Shown: positions 52,612 to 60,795 of the stretch, one piece after another | Position numbering within the stretch: the stretch's first letter is position 1 | How the letters are laid out: each line of letters starts with the position of its first letter | Source of the DNA: Bradyrhizobium sp. AZCC 1693 | Lineage (GTDB): Bacteria; Pseudomonadota; Alphaproteobacteria; Rhizobiales; Xanthobacteraceae | Reading direction: 5' to 3' | Assembly: GCF_036924745.1 (NCBI RefSeq) | Contig: NZ_JAZHSD010000001.1 | Span: forward strand, 6,509,001 to 6,573,000 | DNA: 64,000 bases | Made by a program: the position numbers and the translations under genes | Notes under the pieces: generated by a model | Databases searched by the model: none | The model's input: only the letters and a program-made list of their open reading frames with translations | What the model was told of the DNA's origin: nothing

Positions 52612-53246
52612 CGGCCGCCTTTGCCGGCCGCCTCGATCGCCACCGACAGCGCGAGTTTCGTTTCCTTCACGATGTCCTCGACCAGTTCTTCCCGGCTGAC
52701 ATGGGCAACCTGGCCGGTGAGCAATCCCTGTTCGGCGAGCATGACGACGCCGTGCAGCGAGGCCCAAACCTTCAGGGCGCTACGCTCGCGCAACAGCCCC
52801 ACGGCGGGGGCCTCCAGCGCCTCCACCAGGAGTTCGAAGGTCTCCATCGCCGCACTGTGCAGCTCGCTGCCTTTCGGTGCGCATGCCATGGTTCGCGACG
52901 CGAACATCAGGCGATAGATGCCGTTGCGGCGCAATCCGAAATCAAGCGTGAGCTGCGCGAAGCGCGACAGCTTCGATTGCTTCGACGGCTTTCCGATCGC
53001 CGTGCGCATCATCGCGCTGAATTGGCGGAACGCTTCGGCCGTCACCGCCGTTAGCAGCGTTTCGCGATCGGCAAAATGCTTGTACGGCGCCGGCTGCGAG
53101 ACGCCGAGTTTCTTGGCAAGCGCGCTGATGCTGATCGCCTCGGGGCCGCCGAGCTCGACTTCGTGCAACGCGGCCTGAACCAGGGCATCGCGGAGATCCC
53201 CATGGTGATAGGCGTTGAGCGCTTTGCGTGCGGGTCGAGGTGGCAT
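52608..53246 (-). CDS. TetR/AcrR-family regulator
   Basis: A 212-residue regulator. The N-terminal helix-turn-helix reads YHHGDLRDALVQAALHEVEL, then AISISALAKKLGVSQPAPYK and HFADRETLLTAVTAEAF. The C-terminal ligand domain is helical, as in TetR_C_33-like proteins. ATG 53246 gives the typical start; the longer frame is upstream DNA. It overlaps nhaA and faces the ferredoxin-P450 genes across a 150-base gap containing two ATAACTT direct repeats, so it may control itself, nhaA or the P450 operon. Confidence 0.9.
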   Translation of the reverse strand: MPPRPARKALNAYHHGDLRDALVQAALHEVELGGPEAISISALAKKLGVSQPAPYKHFADRETLLTAVTAEAFRQFSAMMRTAIGKPSKQSKLSRFAQLTLDFGLRRNGIYRLMFASRTMACAPKGSELHSAAMETFELLVEALEAPAVGLLRERSALKVWASLHGVVMLAEQGLLTGQVAHVSREELVEDIVKETKLALSVAIEAAGKGGR

Positions 53247-53274
53247 TTGAATGTCATGCTCTATAACTTTTGAC

Positions 53275-53304
53275 TTGACAGCACAACGGCGAAGCGAATG
53301 TAAT
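53275..53304 (+). promoter_or_regulatory. Possible promoter of the ferredoxin-P450 operon
   Basis: TTGACA (53275-53280) is followed, 18 bases later, by TGTAAT (53299-53304). ATAACTT elements lie at about 53263 and 53311, on both sides, and could be regulator sites. The -10 match is imperfect. Confidence 0.45.
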
Positions 53305-53399
53305 ACGATATAACTTCGCGGTGAGCCGGCGGGTCTGCGCCGTTGCGCCGAAGGAAGACCGCGCGAGACAATGCGCGCCACAAAAGGGGAAACGCTGCT

Positions 53400-53609
53400 A
53401 TGGCTGGAAAGCTGAAAATCCGCGTCGACCAGGACAAATGTCAGGGCCACGCGCGCTGCAAGTCACTGGCACCCGAACTGTTCGACCTCGACGAATTCGG
53501 CAACGCGCACGAAGTCGGCGACGGGTCCGTCCCCGAGGGCCTGGAAGACAAGGCCTGGCTTGCCCAGAGCAACTGTCCCGAGATCGCGATCGAAGTGACC
53601 GAGGAATAA
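53400..53609 (+). CDS. 3Fe-4S ferredoxin (P450 partner)
   Basis: A 69-residue ferredoxin with the cluster motif DKCQGHARCKSLAPEL and a third ligand in QSNCPEIAIEV. The position of the usual second Cys is His (C-x2-H-x2-C), a variation known in P450-associated 3Fe-4S ferredoxins. It should pass electrons from a reductase to the P450 that starts 63 bases downstream. No ferredoxin reductase gene is nearby. ATG 53400 gives the family start. Confidence 0.92.
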   Translation: MAGKLKIRVDQDKCQGHARCKSLAPELFDLDEFGNAHEVGDGSVPEGLEDKAWLAQSNCPEIAIEVTEE

Positions 53610-53672
53610 TCCAGTCCCGAGATCGACGTAGCCCACCTGGATCTGAACGAACCAAGCAGAGGAATTGCTCCG

Positions 53673-54893
53673 ATGTCCGATTCCGCCAGCATCATGCCCG
53701 AACATCCCCCGGTCACCGACTGGGTCAACGATTTCGACCACACCGATCCGAACTGGACGGAAAATCCATTTCCGATCTGGGAAAAATTGCGCGCGGCTTC
53801 GCCCGTCGTTCACACCGAGCGCTTCCTCGGCTGCTACATGCCGACCACCTATCAGGCGGTAAAGGAAATCTCCTACGATACCGACAACTTTTCTTCCCGG
53901 CGCGTCATCGTGCGCGACGTTCGCCCGGAAATCACGGCGCGGGCGCCGCCGATCACCTCCGATCCGCCCGAACACAAGCCTGCCAAGCAATTGCTGTTGC
54001 CGCCGTTCACGCCGGACGCGATGAAGAAGCTGGAGCCGCGGGTTCGCGCCATCTGCAACGAGCTGATAGACGAGTTCATTGCCGACGGCAAATGCGACGC
54101 CGCCGCGCGCTATACCAAGCATGTTCCGGTCCGCGCCATTGCGCACATGCTCGGGATTCCCGAGAAGGACGGCGATCTCTTCATCAAATGGATTCACGGC
54201 ATCCTCGAACTCGGCATCAAGGATGACAACGCGCTGATGGAAGCGGTGAGAGAGATGACCGGCTATTTCGCCGGCCATATCGAGCATCGCAAGAAGCATC
54301 CGACCGACGACCTGATCTCGACGCTGATGAACGCGAAGGACAAGGACGGAAACCCGCTGGCGGATGAGCACGTGCTGGGTTCGCTGCGGCTGCTTCTGAT
54401 CGCCGGCATCGACACCACCTGGAGCGCGATCGGCTCTTCGCTCTGGCATCTGGCGAAGACGCCGTCGGACCGCGAGCGGCTTGTGGCGGAGCCCGAGCTG
54501 ATGCCGCTGGCGGTCGAGGAACTGCTGCGCGCCTATTCGCCGGTGACGATGGCGCGCGAGGTGATGAAGGAGACGACCATCAGCGGTTGCCCGGTCAAGC
54601 CCGGCAACATGGTGCTGCTGTCGTTCCCGGCCGCCAACCGCGATCCCTCCATGTTCCCCGAAGCCGACAAGGTGGTGATCGACCGCAAGGAAAATCGCCA
54701 CGCCGCGTTCGGCCTCGGCATTCACCGCTGCGTCGGCTCCAACCTCGCCCGGATGGAAATGACGGTTGCGATCGAGGAATGGCTGAAGCGGATTCCGGAT
54801 TTCAGGCTCGATCCGGCCGGCAAGGTCACATGGTCGGAAGGCACCGTGCGCGGCCCGCGTCAGTTGCCCATGCTGTTCGGCAAGGCGAACTGA
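53673..54893 (+). CDS. Cytochrome P450
   Basis: A 406-residue class I bacterial P450. Landmarks are the oxygen-binding I helix LLIAGIDTTWSAIGSSLWHL, the K-helix stretch LAVEELLRAYSPVTMARE (E-x-x-R), and the heme loop FGLGIHRCVGSNLARMEM with Cys353 as the heme ligand. No signal peptide or membrane helix is seen. It is transcribed with the ferredoxin and ends at a terminator, so substrate oxidation by this pair is the first part of the cluster. The substrate is unknown; neighbours suggest an aromatic or small cyclic compound. Confidence 0.95.
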   Translation: MSDSASIMPEHPPVTDWVNDFDHTDPNWTENPFPIWEKLRAASPVVHTERFLGCYMPTTYQAVKEISYDTDNFSSRRVIVRDVRPEITARAPPITSDPPEHKPAKQLLLPPFTPDAMKKLEPRVRAICNELIDEFIADGKCDAAARYTKHVPVRAIAHMLGIPEKDGDLFIKWIHGILELGIKDDNALMEAVREMTGYFAGHIEHRKKHPTDDLISTLMNAKDKDGNPLADEHVLGSLRLLLIAGIDTTWSAIGSSLWHLAKTPSDRERLVAEPELMPLAVEELLRAYSPVTMAREVMKETTISGCPVKPGNMVLLSFPAANRDPSMFPEADKVVIDRKENRHAAFGLGIHRCVGSNLARMEMTVAIEEWLKRIPDFRLDPAGKVTWSEGTVRGPRQLPMLFGKAN

Positions 54894-54914
54894 CGCGCTG
54901 GCGGGTGCAGCGGA

Positions 54915-54943
54915 GGAGGGCCGACTGTCTCGGCCCTCCTTTT
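54915..54943 (+). terminator. Rho-independent terminator of the P450 operon
   Basis: The perfect 10-base arms ggagggccga and tcggccctcc enclose a five-base loop and are followed by TTTT. It begins 21 bases after the P450 stop. Confidence 0.9.
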
Positions 54944-55103
54944 GCGTTCTGCGGTTACTTGACCTCGATCGTCGCGTTGCTTGCGACTCTGTCTTCGGTA
55001 CGGAGCTGGTGATCGACGGCGGCAGATCGATCCGCGAACGGTGGGATCAAGAAGAACAAGAGGCGGGGAGAATTTACCGCCGATAAACAGACGGGAGGTC
55101 GTC

Positions 55104-55637
55104 ATGAGCCGTATCTTTGGTGCAGTCTGCCAGAACGGATATATCGTGCGGGATATCCGCGCCGCCATGGATCACTGGGTCAATGTGATGGGTGTCGGGC
55201 CCTGGTACTATATCGACAAGGTCAAGACCGATTACTTCCGCCACCGTGGCCAGGACTCCGCCATGGAGATGAGCGTGGCGCTCGCCAATTCCGGCGATCT
55301 TCAGATCGAGCTGATCCAGCAGCGCAACGACGCGCCCTCGATGTACAAGGAGTTTCTCGATTCCGGCCGCGAAGGCTTGCAGCACATGTCGTACTGGACC
55401 CGTGATTATCAGGCCCTCTATGACCGCGCGCTGTCGCTTGGCTACAGGATCGGACATGAAGGCCAAATCGGCGGCGAGAAGGGCCGCTTCGCTTATTTCG
55501 ATACGCAAGCCCATCCCGGCACCGTGGTCGAGATCTCAGACATCAGCGGCAGCAAGGGGAGTTTCTTCGAGCACATCCGCAAGGTCGCCGCCGGCTGGGA
55601 CGGCTCCGATCCCATCCGCCAAGTCGGCGGACGCTGA
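55104..55637 (+). CDS. VOC (glyoxalase/bleomycin-resistance/dioxygenase) family protein
   Basis: A 177-residue protein of the Glyoxalase_4 type. The vicinal-oxygen-chelate pattern is visible in YIVRDIRAAMDHWVNVMGVG (first strand-helix), LQIELIQQRNDAPSMYKEFL, GREGLQHMSYWTRD with a metal-binding His, and HPGTVVEISD with a Glu. Members include epimerases, lactoylglutathione lyases and ring-cleaving dioxygenases; the reaction is not readable. A GGGAGG ribosome site precedes the start. It begins a set of small enzymes after the P450 operon. Confidence 0.85.
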   Translation: MSRIFGAVCQNGYIVRDIRAAMDHWVNVMGVGPWYYIDKVKTDYFRHRGQDSAMEMSVALANSGDLQIELIQQRNDAPSMYKEFLDSGREGLQHMSYWTRDYQALYDRALSLGYRIGHEGQIGGEKGRFAYFDTQAHPGTVVEISDISGSKGSFFEHIRKVAAGWDGSDPIRQVGGR

Positions 55638-55733
55638 GCGATGCGCGCCCCGGCTACTGTGAAGTAAGTTACGGCCTGAGCGCGGAAGCGTCCGCGATGA
55701 CGGCAAGAAGAAACAGCGACGTAAGGAATACGA

Positions 55734-56294
55734 ATGGCAAGAATTCCCCTGATCGACCCGGCGGCAACCAGCGGCGACATGCGCGCGTCCTTTGACAGGA
55801 TGCCGGTCGTGCTGAACATCTTCAAAATGATGGCGCATGCCGAGGCCAATTTCATTCCGGCGATGCGGTTCGCCAATTCAATCCTGCACCGCCAGAAGCT
55901 AAGCCACGTCAATCGCGAACTGCTGATCCTCCAGGTCGCGCAGTGGGAGCATGGTGTCTATGAGTGGCGGCAGCATGTTCCGATCGCGCTTGGCGTCGGT
56001 GTCACGCAAAAACAGATCGACTGCATCGAGCAAGGCAAATACGAGGACGCCGCCTTCAATGCCGCCGAAAAGGCGCTGCTGGCGTTCGGCCGGGAAGTCA
56101 TCGAGAACGTGCGCGTTGCCGCACCGGTCTTCGCCGCAATGCGCCAGCATTTCAGCGAGCAGGAGATCGTCGAATCGATCCTCGCGATCGGGTTCTACAT
56201 GACGATGGCGCGCTTGACGGAGGCAACCGAGGTTGACCTCGACCCTGCCGCCGGTATGACCGTCTTCGAGGGCAGCAAGAAGCGGTCGGGCTGA
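55734..56294 (+). CDS. Carboxymuconolactone decarboxylase-like (AhpD fold) protein
   Basis: A 186-residue protein with the helical CMD core: HVNRELLILQVAQWEHGVYE and WRQHVPIALGVGVTQKQIDC, then a motif near FGREVIENVRVAAPVFAAM. The Cys-x2-Cys peroxidase motif of AhpD is absent, and an E-H-...-W-x-x-H pattern suggests a decarboxylase or hydrolase-like use. It follows the VOC gene by 96 bases on the same strand. Its role in ring-fission product breakdown is a contextual inference. Confidence 0.85.
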   Translation: MARIPLIDPAATSGDMRASFDRMPVVLNIFKMMAHAEANFIPAMRFANSILHRQKLSHVNRELLILQVAQWEHGVYEWRQHVPIALGVGVTQKQIDCIEQGKYEDAAFNAAEKALLAFGREVIENVRVAAPVFAAMRQHFSEQEIVESILAIGFYMTMARLTEATEVDLDPAAGMTVFEGSKKRSG

Positions 56295-56366
56295 TGCCGC
56301 ACATTGACCCCGCCGCCGGTTGCAGCGATCATCGGGTTCAAGGGCAACGATGGCGCGGAGGGTGCA

Positions 56367-56792
56367 ATGACGGGTGAGCCGGGGACGGGCGGTCCGCGAC
56401 CGTTACGCGAGATCGCGAGCTACCACGCCCATATCTACTACGATCCGGCGACGACGCGGGCCGAGGCCGAGCAGTTGCGCGCCTGGATCGGCGAGCGCTT
56501 CTCGGTCACGCTCGGGCGCTGGCACGACGTCAAGGTCGGCCCGCACGACCAGGCCATGTACCAGGTGGCCTTCGCCCGGGAGGTATTCCCGGAGCTGGTG
56601 CCCTGGCTGATGCTCAATCATGGCAAATTGAGCGTTTTGGTCCACCCGAACACCACCAACCCGCGCCGGGACCATCTCGCCGATCCGATCTGGATCGGGC
56701 CGGTACTCGCCGTGCACGCCGACAAGCTGCCGGAGCACGCCGAGATGGAAGAGGCGCCCGCGCCGAATACCAATCCGGTTCTGCGGCCCTGA
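56367..56792 (+). CDS. DOPA 4,5-dioxygenase family protein
   Basis: A 141-residue protein with the DOPA-dioxygenase-like pattern: a paired His in [10 protein letters not shown], the central [17 protein letters not shown], and [15 protein letters not shown] with further metal ligands. Members cleave catechol-type rings with a nonheme iron; many bacterial ones have unknown substrates. The start at 56367 follows GGAGGG; an in-frame TTG upstream is less likely. It is the third enzyme of the row after VOC and CMD. Confidence 0.85.
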   Translation: MTGEPGTGGPRPLREIASYHAHIYYDPATTRAEAEQLRAWIGERFSVTLGRWHDVKVGPHDQAMYQVAFAREVFPELVPWLMLNHGKLSVLVHPNTTNPRRDHLADPIWIGPVLAVHADKLPEHAEMEEAPAPNTNPVLRP

Positions 56793-56891
56793 GCGGGGCC
56801 TCGCCTTTGGAATCCCGGCCGGGTTTACCATTACATGGCTTGAATCCGTGGATTTGGCCGGTCATGATGGCGGCGAGCGCTTGTCTCGATT

Positions 56892-57962
56892 ATGCCTTAC
56901 TTTGATTTGCATTATGGTGGGACTTATTCGGTGAATCCATTAGGAATCAGACGTGATTCCGAAGCGCCGAGCCGGGGACGGATGGATAGAAAGACGACCA
57001 GCGCAGCCGGGCTTGCTTCGAGCCGCCGTACCCGATTGTGCCGTGAGGCGGCATTCGGCGCAGCGGCGTTCGCCACGGCGCTGGGACTGGCCGCCTGGGT
57101 AATCGATTTCGACCTGGCCGCCTGGATCAATCCCGCATCCGCGAATGTCGGCAGCACGCCCTCGTTCGACGAGCGCTTCGGTCCGGGCTCGGTGCGCCGT
57201 TCGCTGGCCATCAATTACCCCTGGCGTCCCGCCGCCCGTTCGAATTTCGATGCGGAGTTCGGGCACATCGAAAGCCAGTTGGGCGGACAATCGCGTGAGG
57301 AGCAGAACGTTCAGCCCGAGCCGCCCGCCCCGACGGTCGAGGCGGCAATCCCGCTGCCACGAGCCCGGCCGGTCCTGGCCAATCTTCAGTCGATGAGGGG
57401 CGATCCGCCGCCGGTTTCGTCTGATAACCGCACCATGTTCGAGAAGCTCGCCGATCTGGTGCCGATGCGCTTCTCGCTGGCGTCGCTGACGCCGGGGGAC
57501 GGGTTGCTCGGCGAGCGAAAGGATCTGACGGCGCTGGGCTACGACGGTCAGACGGCGGTCTACGACATTTCGGCCCGCGCCGTTTACCTGCCGAACGGCA
57601 CCAAGCTGGAGGCGCATTCCGGTCTCGGCAGCCTGATGGACGATCCCGCGCGTGTCGACCAGCGTATGGTCGGCGCGACGCCGCCGAACGTCTACGACCT
57701 CAAGCCGCGTGAAAAACTGTTTCATGGTGTCGCGGCGCTGCGCATGACTCCCGTGGGCGAAAACGAAATGCACGGGCGAACGGGCCTGCTGGTGCACAGC
57801 TATCTGCTCGGCCCCAACGGCGATTCGAACGGCTGCGTCTCGATCAAGGACTATGACAGGTTCCTGGCGGCGTATCAGAACGGCGACGTCAAGCGCCTTG
57901 TCGTGGTGCCGAGCCTGCGCGAAGGCCTCACTGCGTCGCGGCGCTCACCGTCCCCGTCATGA
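56892..57962 (+). CDS. DUF2778 (Tlde1-like L,D-transpeptidase-fold) protein, membrane-anchored
   Basis: A 356-residue protein with a basic cytoplasmic start, one membrane helix near residues 54-72 (AAFGAAAFATALGLAAWVID), a Pro-rich periplasmic linker, and a C-terminal DUF2778 domain. The domain ends with GRTGLLVHSYLLGPNGDSNG and CVSIKDYDRF, where His and Cys resemble the catalytic pair of L,D-transpeptidases. Tlde1 effectors of type VI secretion share this fold, but no secretion genes or immunity pair are obvious here. Peptidoglycan modification is likely. The downstream gene overlaps it (ATGA). Confidence 0.83.
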   Translation: MPYFDLHYGGTYSVNPLGIRRDSEAPSRGRMDRKTTSAAGLASSRRTRLCREAAFGAAAFATALGLAAWVIDFDLAAWINPASANVGSTPSFDERFGPGSVRRSLAINYPWRPAARSNFDAEFGHIESQLGGQSREEQNVQPEPPAPTVEAAIPLPRARPVLANLQSMRGDPPPVSSDNRTMFEKLADLVPMRFSLASLTPGDGLLGERKDLTALGYDGQTAVYDISARAVYLPNGTKLEAHSGLGSLMDDPARVDQRMVGATPPNVYDLKPREKLFHGVAALRMTPVGENEMHGRTGLLVHSYLLGPNGDSNGCVSIKDYDRFLAAYQNGDVKRLVVVPSLREGLTASRRSPSPS

Positions 57963-58228
57963 GCGCAGTCGCAGGCGATGCCGCCGATTCCGACACACCG
58001 CTGCGTGCGGTATTCAAGATCAACCTGAACGGCAAGACGGTGTCGATCGGGACCGTTGGTCAGGCCTATCGTTTCATAACCAACCTCAGCTCGGTCGAAT
58101 GGATCGAATTCCGCGCGCTGCATGCCGATGCCGTGCACGCGCTGCAGGGCGCCGCTGATAACGCGATGCTGACCGTGCAGGCGACCAACGCCCTGCGTGC
58201 GCTGTTCGTCCGCGCGAAGCTGTTGTGA
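57959..58228 (+). CDS. Conserved hypothetical protein (89 aa) coupled to the DUF2778 gene
   Basis: A small cytoplasmic protein starting MSAVAGDAADSDTPLRAVFK with the compact core NLSSVEWIEFRALHADAVHA and NAMLTVQATNALRALFVRAK. It has no signal peptide, Cys or membrane helix. Its ATG overlaps the stop of the DUF2778 gene by four bases. A cytoplasmic protein is unlikely to be an immunity protein for a periplasmic enzyme, so its role is open. Confidence 0.7.
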   Translation: MSAVAGDAADSDTPLRAVFKINLNGKTVSIGTVGQAYRFITNLSSVEWIEFRALHADAVHALQGAADNAMLTVQATNALRALFVRAKLL

Positions 58229-58234
58229 GGCCCC

Positions 58235-58852
58235 ATGCCCCGAAGCGGCAGCGAAATTGAAGACGACCGCCTGATCCGCGAATTGCTGCAGAACTGGGCG
58301 ATCTGGCGCGATGCCGGCGACTGGGAGCGTTTCCGCACCGTCTGGCATCCCGACGGCCGCATGATGGCGACCTGGACACAGGGCACCGGCGACGAGTTCA
58401 TCGAAATCAGCAAGCAGGCCTGGGCCAAGGGCGTCAGCATCCTGCATTTCCTCGGTGGCATCTCGGTCGACCTCGCCGGAGACCGCGCCATCTCGCAGAC
58501 CAAGATGACGATCTCGCAGCGCGCCGAGGTCGAGGGCGTGTTGTGCGACGTGCTCTGCACGGGACGATTCTACGACTTCCTTGAAAAGCGCGAGGGGCGC
58601 TGGGGCATCGTGCTGCGGCAGCCGATCTATGAGAAGGATCGCATGGACCCCGTCACGCCAGGTACCGCGCCCGTTCTCGACAGGGCGCTGCTCGTGCAGT
58701 TTCCGCCCGGCTACCGGCACCTCGCTTATCTGCAGACCCGCATCGGTTACACGGTGAAGCGCGATATGCCCGGCCTGAAGGGGCCTGAAGTCGAGGCCTT
58801 GTACGCGCGCGGAGCGGCTTGGCTGCAGGGCAAGCCGCTTAGCTCTCTTTAG
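58235..58852 (+). CDS. SnoaL-like/NTF2-fold protein
   Basis: A 205-residue protein with the SnoaL_4 pattern: EDDRLIRELLQNWAIWRDAG, WERFRTVWHPDGRMMATWTQ, and FRTVWHPDG-type Asp/His that line the pocket. The region ending GRFYDFLEKREGRWGIVLRQ completes the cone-shaped fold. Such proteins are cyclases, dehydratases or subunits of ring dioxygenases. It starts six bases after the previous gene and converges on the MetE-like gene, overlapping it by four bases. Confidence 0.8.
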   Translation: MPRSGSEIEDDRLIRELLQNWAIWRDAGDWERFRTVWHPDGRMMATWTQGTGDEFIEISKQAWAKGVSILHFLGGISVDLAGDRAISQTKMTISQRAEVEGVLCDVLCTGRFYDFLEKREGRWGIVLRQPIYEKDRMDPVTPGTAPVLDRALLVQFPPGYRHLAYLQTRIGYTVKRDMPGLKGPEVEALYARGAAWLQGKPLSSL

Positions 58853-59889
58853 CTGATCTCCCTGCGAACGGCGGCGGCTGCGTCGCACATCGCCTTCAGT
58901 TTTCCGAACGCGACTTGGCGCGGCATGTATTTCATGCCGCAATCGGGGGCGACGACAAGGCGGTGCGCGGCGACGTGCTTGAGCCCGTTGCGGATCCGGT
59001 CGGCCACGACATCGGCGGATTCGATCTCGGGATTGCCGAGGTCGAGCACGCCGAGCATGATCTTCTTCGACGATAAATCCTTGAGCACGCCGAGATCGAG
59101 CTTCGGCTGCGCCGCCTCGATCGAAATCTGCTCGGCGCTGGTGTCGGCGAGTTCGGCGAGGAAGGAATAGCCGGCCGGCTTGGTCGAGCCGGGCACGACA
59201 GCGGCATAGCCGAAGCACAGATGCACCACGGTCGGCACCGTGATGCCCTCGAGCGCGCGATTGATCGCCTTCACCGCATAGCGGCGCGCCAAATCTGGAT
59301 TGTTGCGTACCCAGGGCTCGTCGAGCTGGATCACGTCGGCGCCGGCCTTTTGCAGGTCGAGCGCTTCGGCGTTGACGGCGGCGGCGAACGCCATCGCCAG
59401 TTCCTCGTCATCCTCATAGAATTCGTTCTTGGCCTGCTGGCTCATCGTGAACGGGCCGGGCAGCGTGATCTTGGCCGCGCGATCGGTATTCTGGCGCAGG
59501 AACTCCATGTCGTGCAGCTCGACCGGCCCGCGGCGCTTCACCGGGCCGACCACGCGCGGCACCGGCGTCTGGTGCCCGCTGCGCGACGTAATCATCGCCG
59601 GATTTTCGTCGTCGATGCCTTCGAGCGCCGTCGCGAAACGGTTGGAGTAGCTCTCGCGGCGGATTTCACCGTCGGTCACGATGTCGATGCCGGCCCGCTC
59701 CATGTCCCTGATCGCGACGATGGTGGCGTCGTCCTGCGCTTCCTGCAGGTGCTCGGCCGGAAGCCGCCACATCGCATGCATGCGCGTGCGCGGCACCACC
59801 TTCGACAGCATCGCGCGATCGACCAGCCATTCCGGCTGCGGGTAGCTGCCGACAACAGTGGTCGGCAGCAGGTGCTTCGGCAGGTTCAT
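58849..59889 (-). CDS. MetE-like zinc methyltransferase (cobalamin-independent methionine synthase C-terminal family)
   Basis: A 346-residue protein equal to the catalytic half of MetE. It has the start LLPTTVVGSYPQPEWLVDRA, EAGDIVTDGE-like IDIVTDGEIRRESYSNRFA, DVIQLDEPWVRNNPDLARRY, and zinc ligands in VVHLCFGYA (His, Cys) and APDCGMKYMPR (Cys). The family includes methionine synthases and the epoxyalkane:coenzyme M transferase. An AAGGAGAT ribosome site is clear. It is the last gene of the ABC-transporter operon, so it may act on the imported compound. Confidence 0.88.
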   Translation of the reverse strand: MNLPKHLLPTTVVGSYPQPEWLVDRAMLSKVVPRTRMHAMWRLPAEHLQEAQDDATIVAIRDMERAGIDIVTDGEIRRESYSNRFATALEGIDDENPAMITSRSGHQTPVPRVVGPVKRRGPVELHDMEFLRQNTDRAAKITLPGPFTMSQQAKNEFYEDDEELAMAFAAAVNAEALDLQKAGADVIQLDEPWVRNNPDLARRYAVKAINRALEGITVPTVVHLCFGYAAVVPGSTKPAGYSFLAELADTSAEQISIEAAQPKLDLGVLKDLSSKKIMLGVLDLGNPEIESADVVADRIRNGLKHVAAHRLVVAPDCGMKYMPRQVAFGKLKAMCDAAAAVRREIS

Positions 59890-59925
59890 GAGTATCTCCT
59901 TGCTCTTGTTATTTTCCCGCTCAAT

Positions 59926-60795
59926 TCAGGCGGCGCGCGTTGCCGCGGCCGCAACCTCATCCCTGACCGGATTGCGCAGCACGCCGATGCCGGAGACCTC
60001 GACCTCGACCACGTCACCATCCTTCATCCAGAGCGGCGGCGTGCGGTAGGCGCCGACGCCACCGGTGGTGCCGGTCACGATGACGTCGCCGGGGACGAGT
60101 TCGGTGAAGGTCGAGCAATAGGCGATCAGGGCAGGGACATCGAACACGAGGTCCGAGATCGGTGCGGCCTGCACCTCGACGCCGTTGAGGCGGGTGGCGA
60201 TGGTCTGCTTGCTGATGTCGGGGATTTCATCCGTCGTGACCATCCACGGTCCGAATCCGCCGGTACCCACAAAATTCTTGCCCGGTGCGAATTGCGAGGT
60301 ATGGCGCTGCCAGTCGCGGATGCTGCCGTCATTGTAACAGGCATAGCCCGCGACATGCGCGAGCGCCGCCTCACGCGAAATACGGCGGCCGGCCTTGCCG
60401 ATGATGACGGCCATCTCGCCCTCATAGTCGAATCGCTCCGACTCCAGCGGCCGGATCATCGGCTGGCCGCCGCCGACCTGGCTGTTGGCAAAGCGGGTGA
60501 AGATCATCGGGTGCGGCGGGGTGGGATGGCCGCTTTCGGCGAGATGCGTGGCGTAGTTGACGCCGATGCAGAAGATCTTGTCCGGATCGGGAACGGTCGG
60601 CAGCAACTCGATTTCGGCGAAGGCGTAGTCGGGACGTTCGGCCTGCAATGCCTTCAGTTCGTCGAGCGATCCCTTTGCGAGCAGCGACTTCAACGTTGGA
60701 TGCGCCTTCAGCCGCTTGCCGGCGTCGATGATGCCGGCATTTGTTACCAGGCCGTATGTTGCCGTCGGACCTGCCTTGAAACTCGCGATCTTCAT
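59926..60795 (-). CDS. Fumarylacetoacetate hydrolase (FAH) family enzyme
   Basis: A 289-residue single-domain FAH protein: DKIFCIGVNYATHLAESGHP, MIFTRFANSQVGGGQPMIRP, FDYEGEMAVIIGKAGRRISR with the metal-binding Glu residues, and DWQRHTSQFAPGKNFVGTGG. FAH enzymes cleave C-C bonds or hydrate 2-oxo acids in ring-fission pathways. Its ATG overlaps the stop of the polysaccharide-deacetylase-like gene, and the MetE-like gene follows 36 bases later. A 2-hydroxyhepta-2,4-diene-dioate-isomerase-like or acylpyruvate-hydrolase-like reaction is possible. Confidence 0.92.
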   Translation of the reverse strand: MKIASFKAGPTATYGLVTNAGIIDAGKRLKAHPTLKSLLAKGSLDELKALQAERPDYAFAEIELLPTVPDPDKIFCIGVNYATHLAESGHPTPPHPMIFTRFANSQVGGGQPMIRPLESERFDYEGEMAVIIGKAGRRISREAALAHVAGYACYNDGSIRDWQRHTSQFAPGKNFVGTGGFGPWMVTTDEIPDISKQTIATRLNGVEVQAAPISDLVFDVPALIAYCSTFTELVPGDVIVTGTTGGVGAYRTPPLWMKDGDVVEVEVSGIGVLRNPVRDEVAAAATRAA

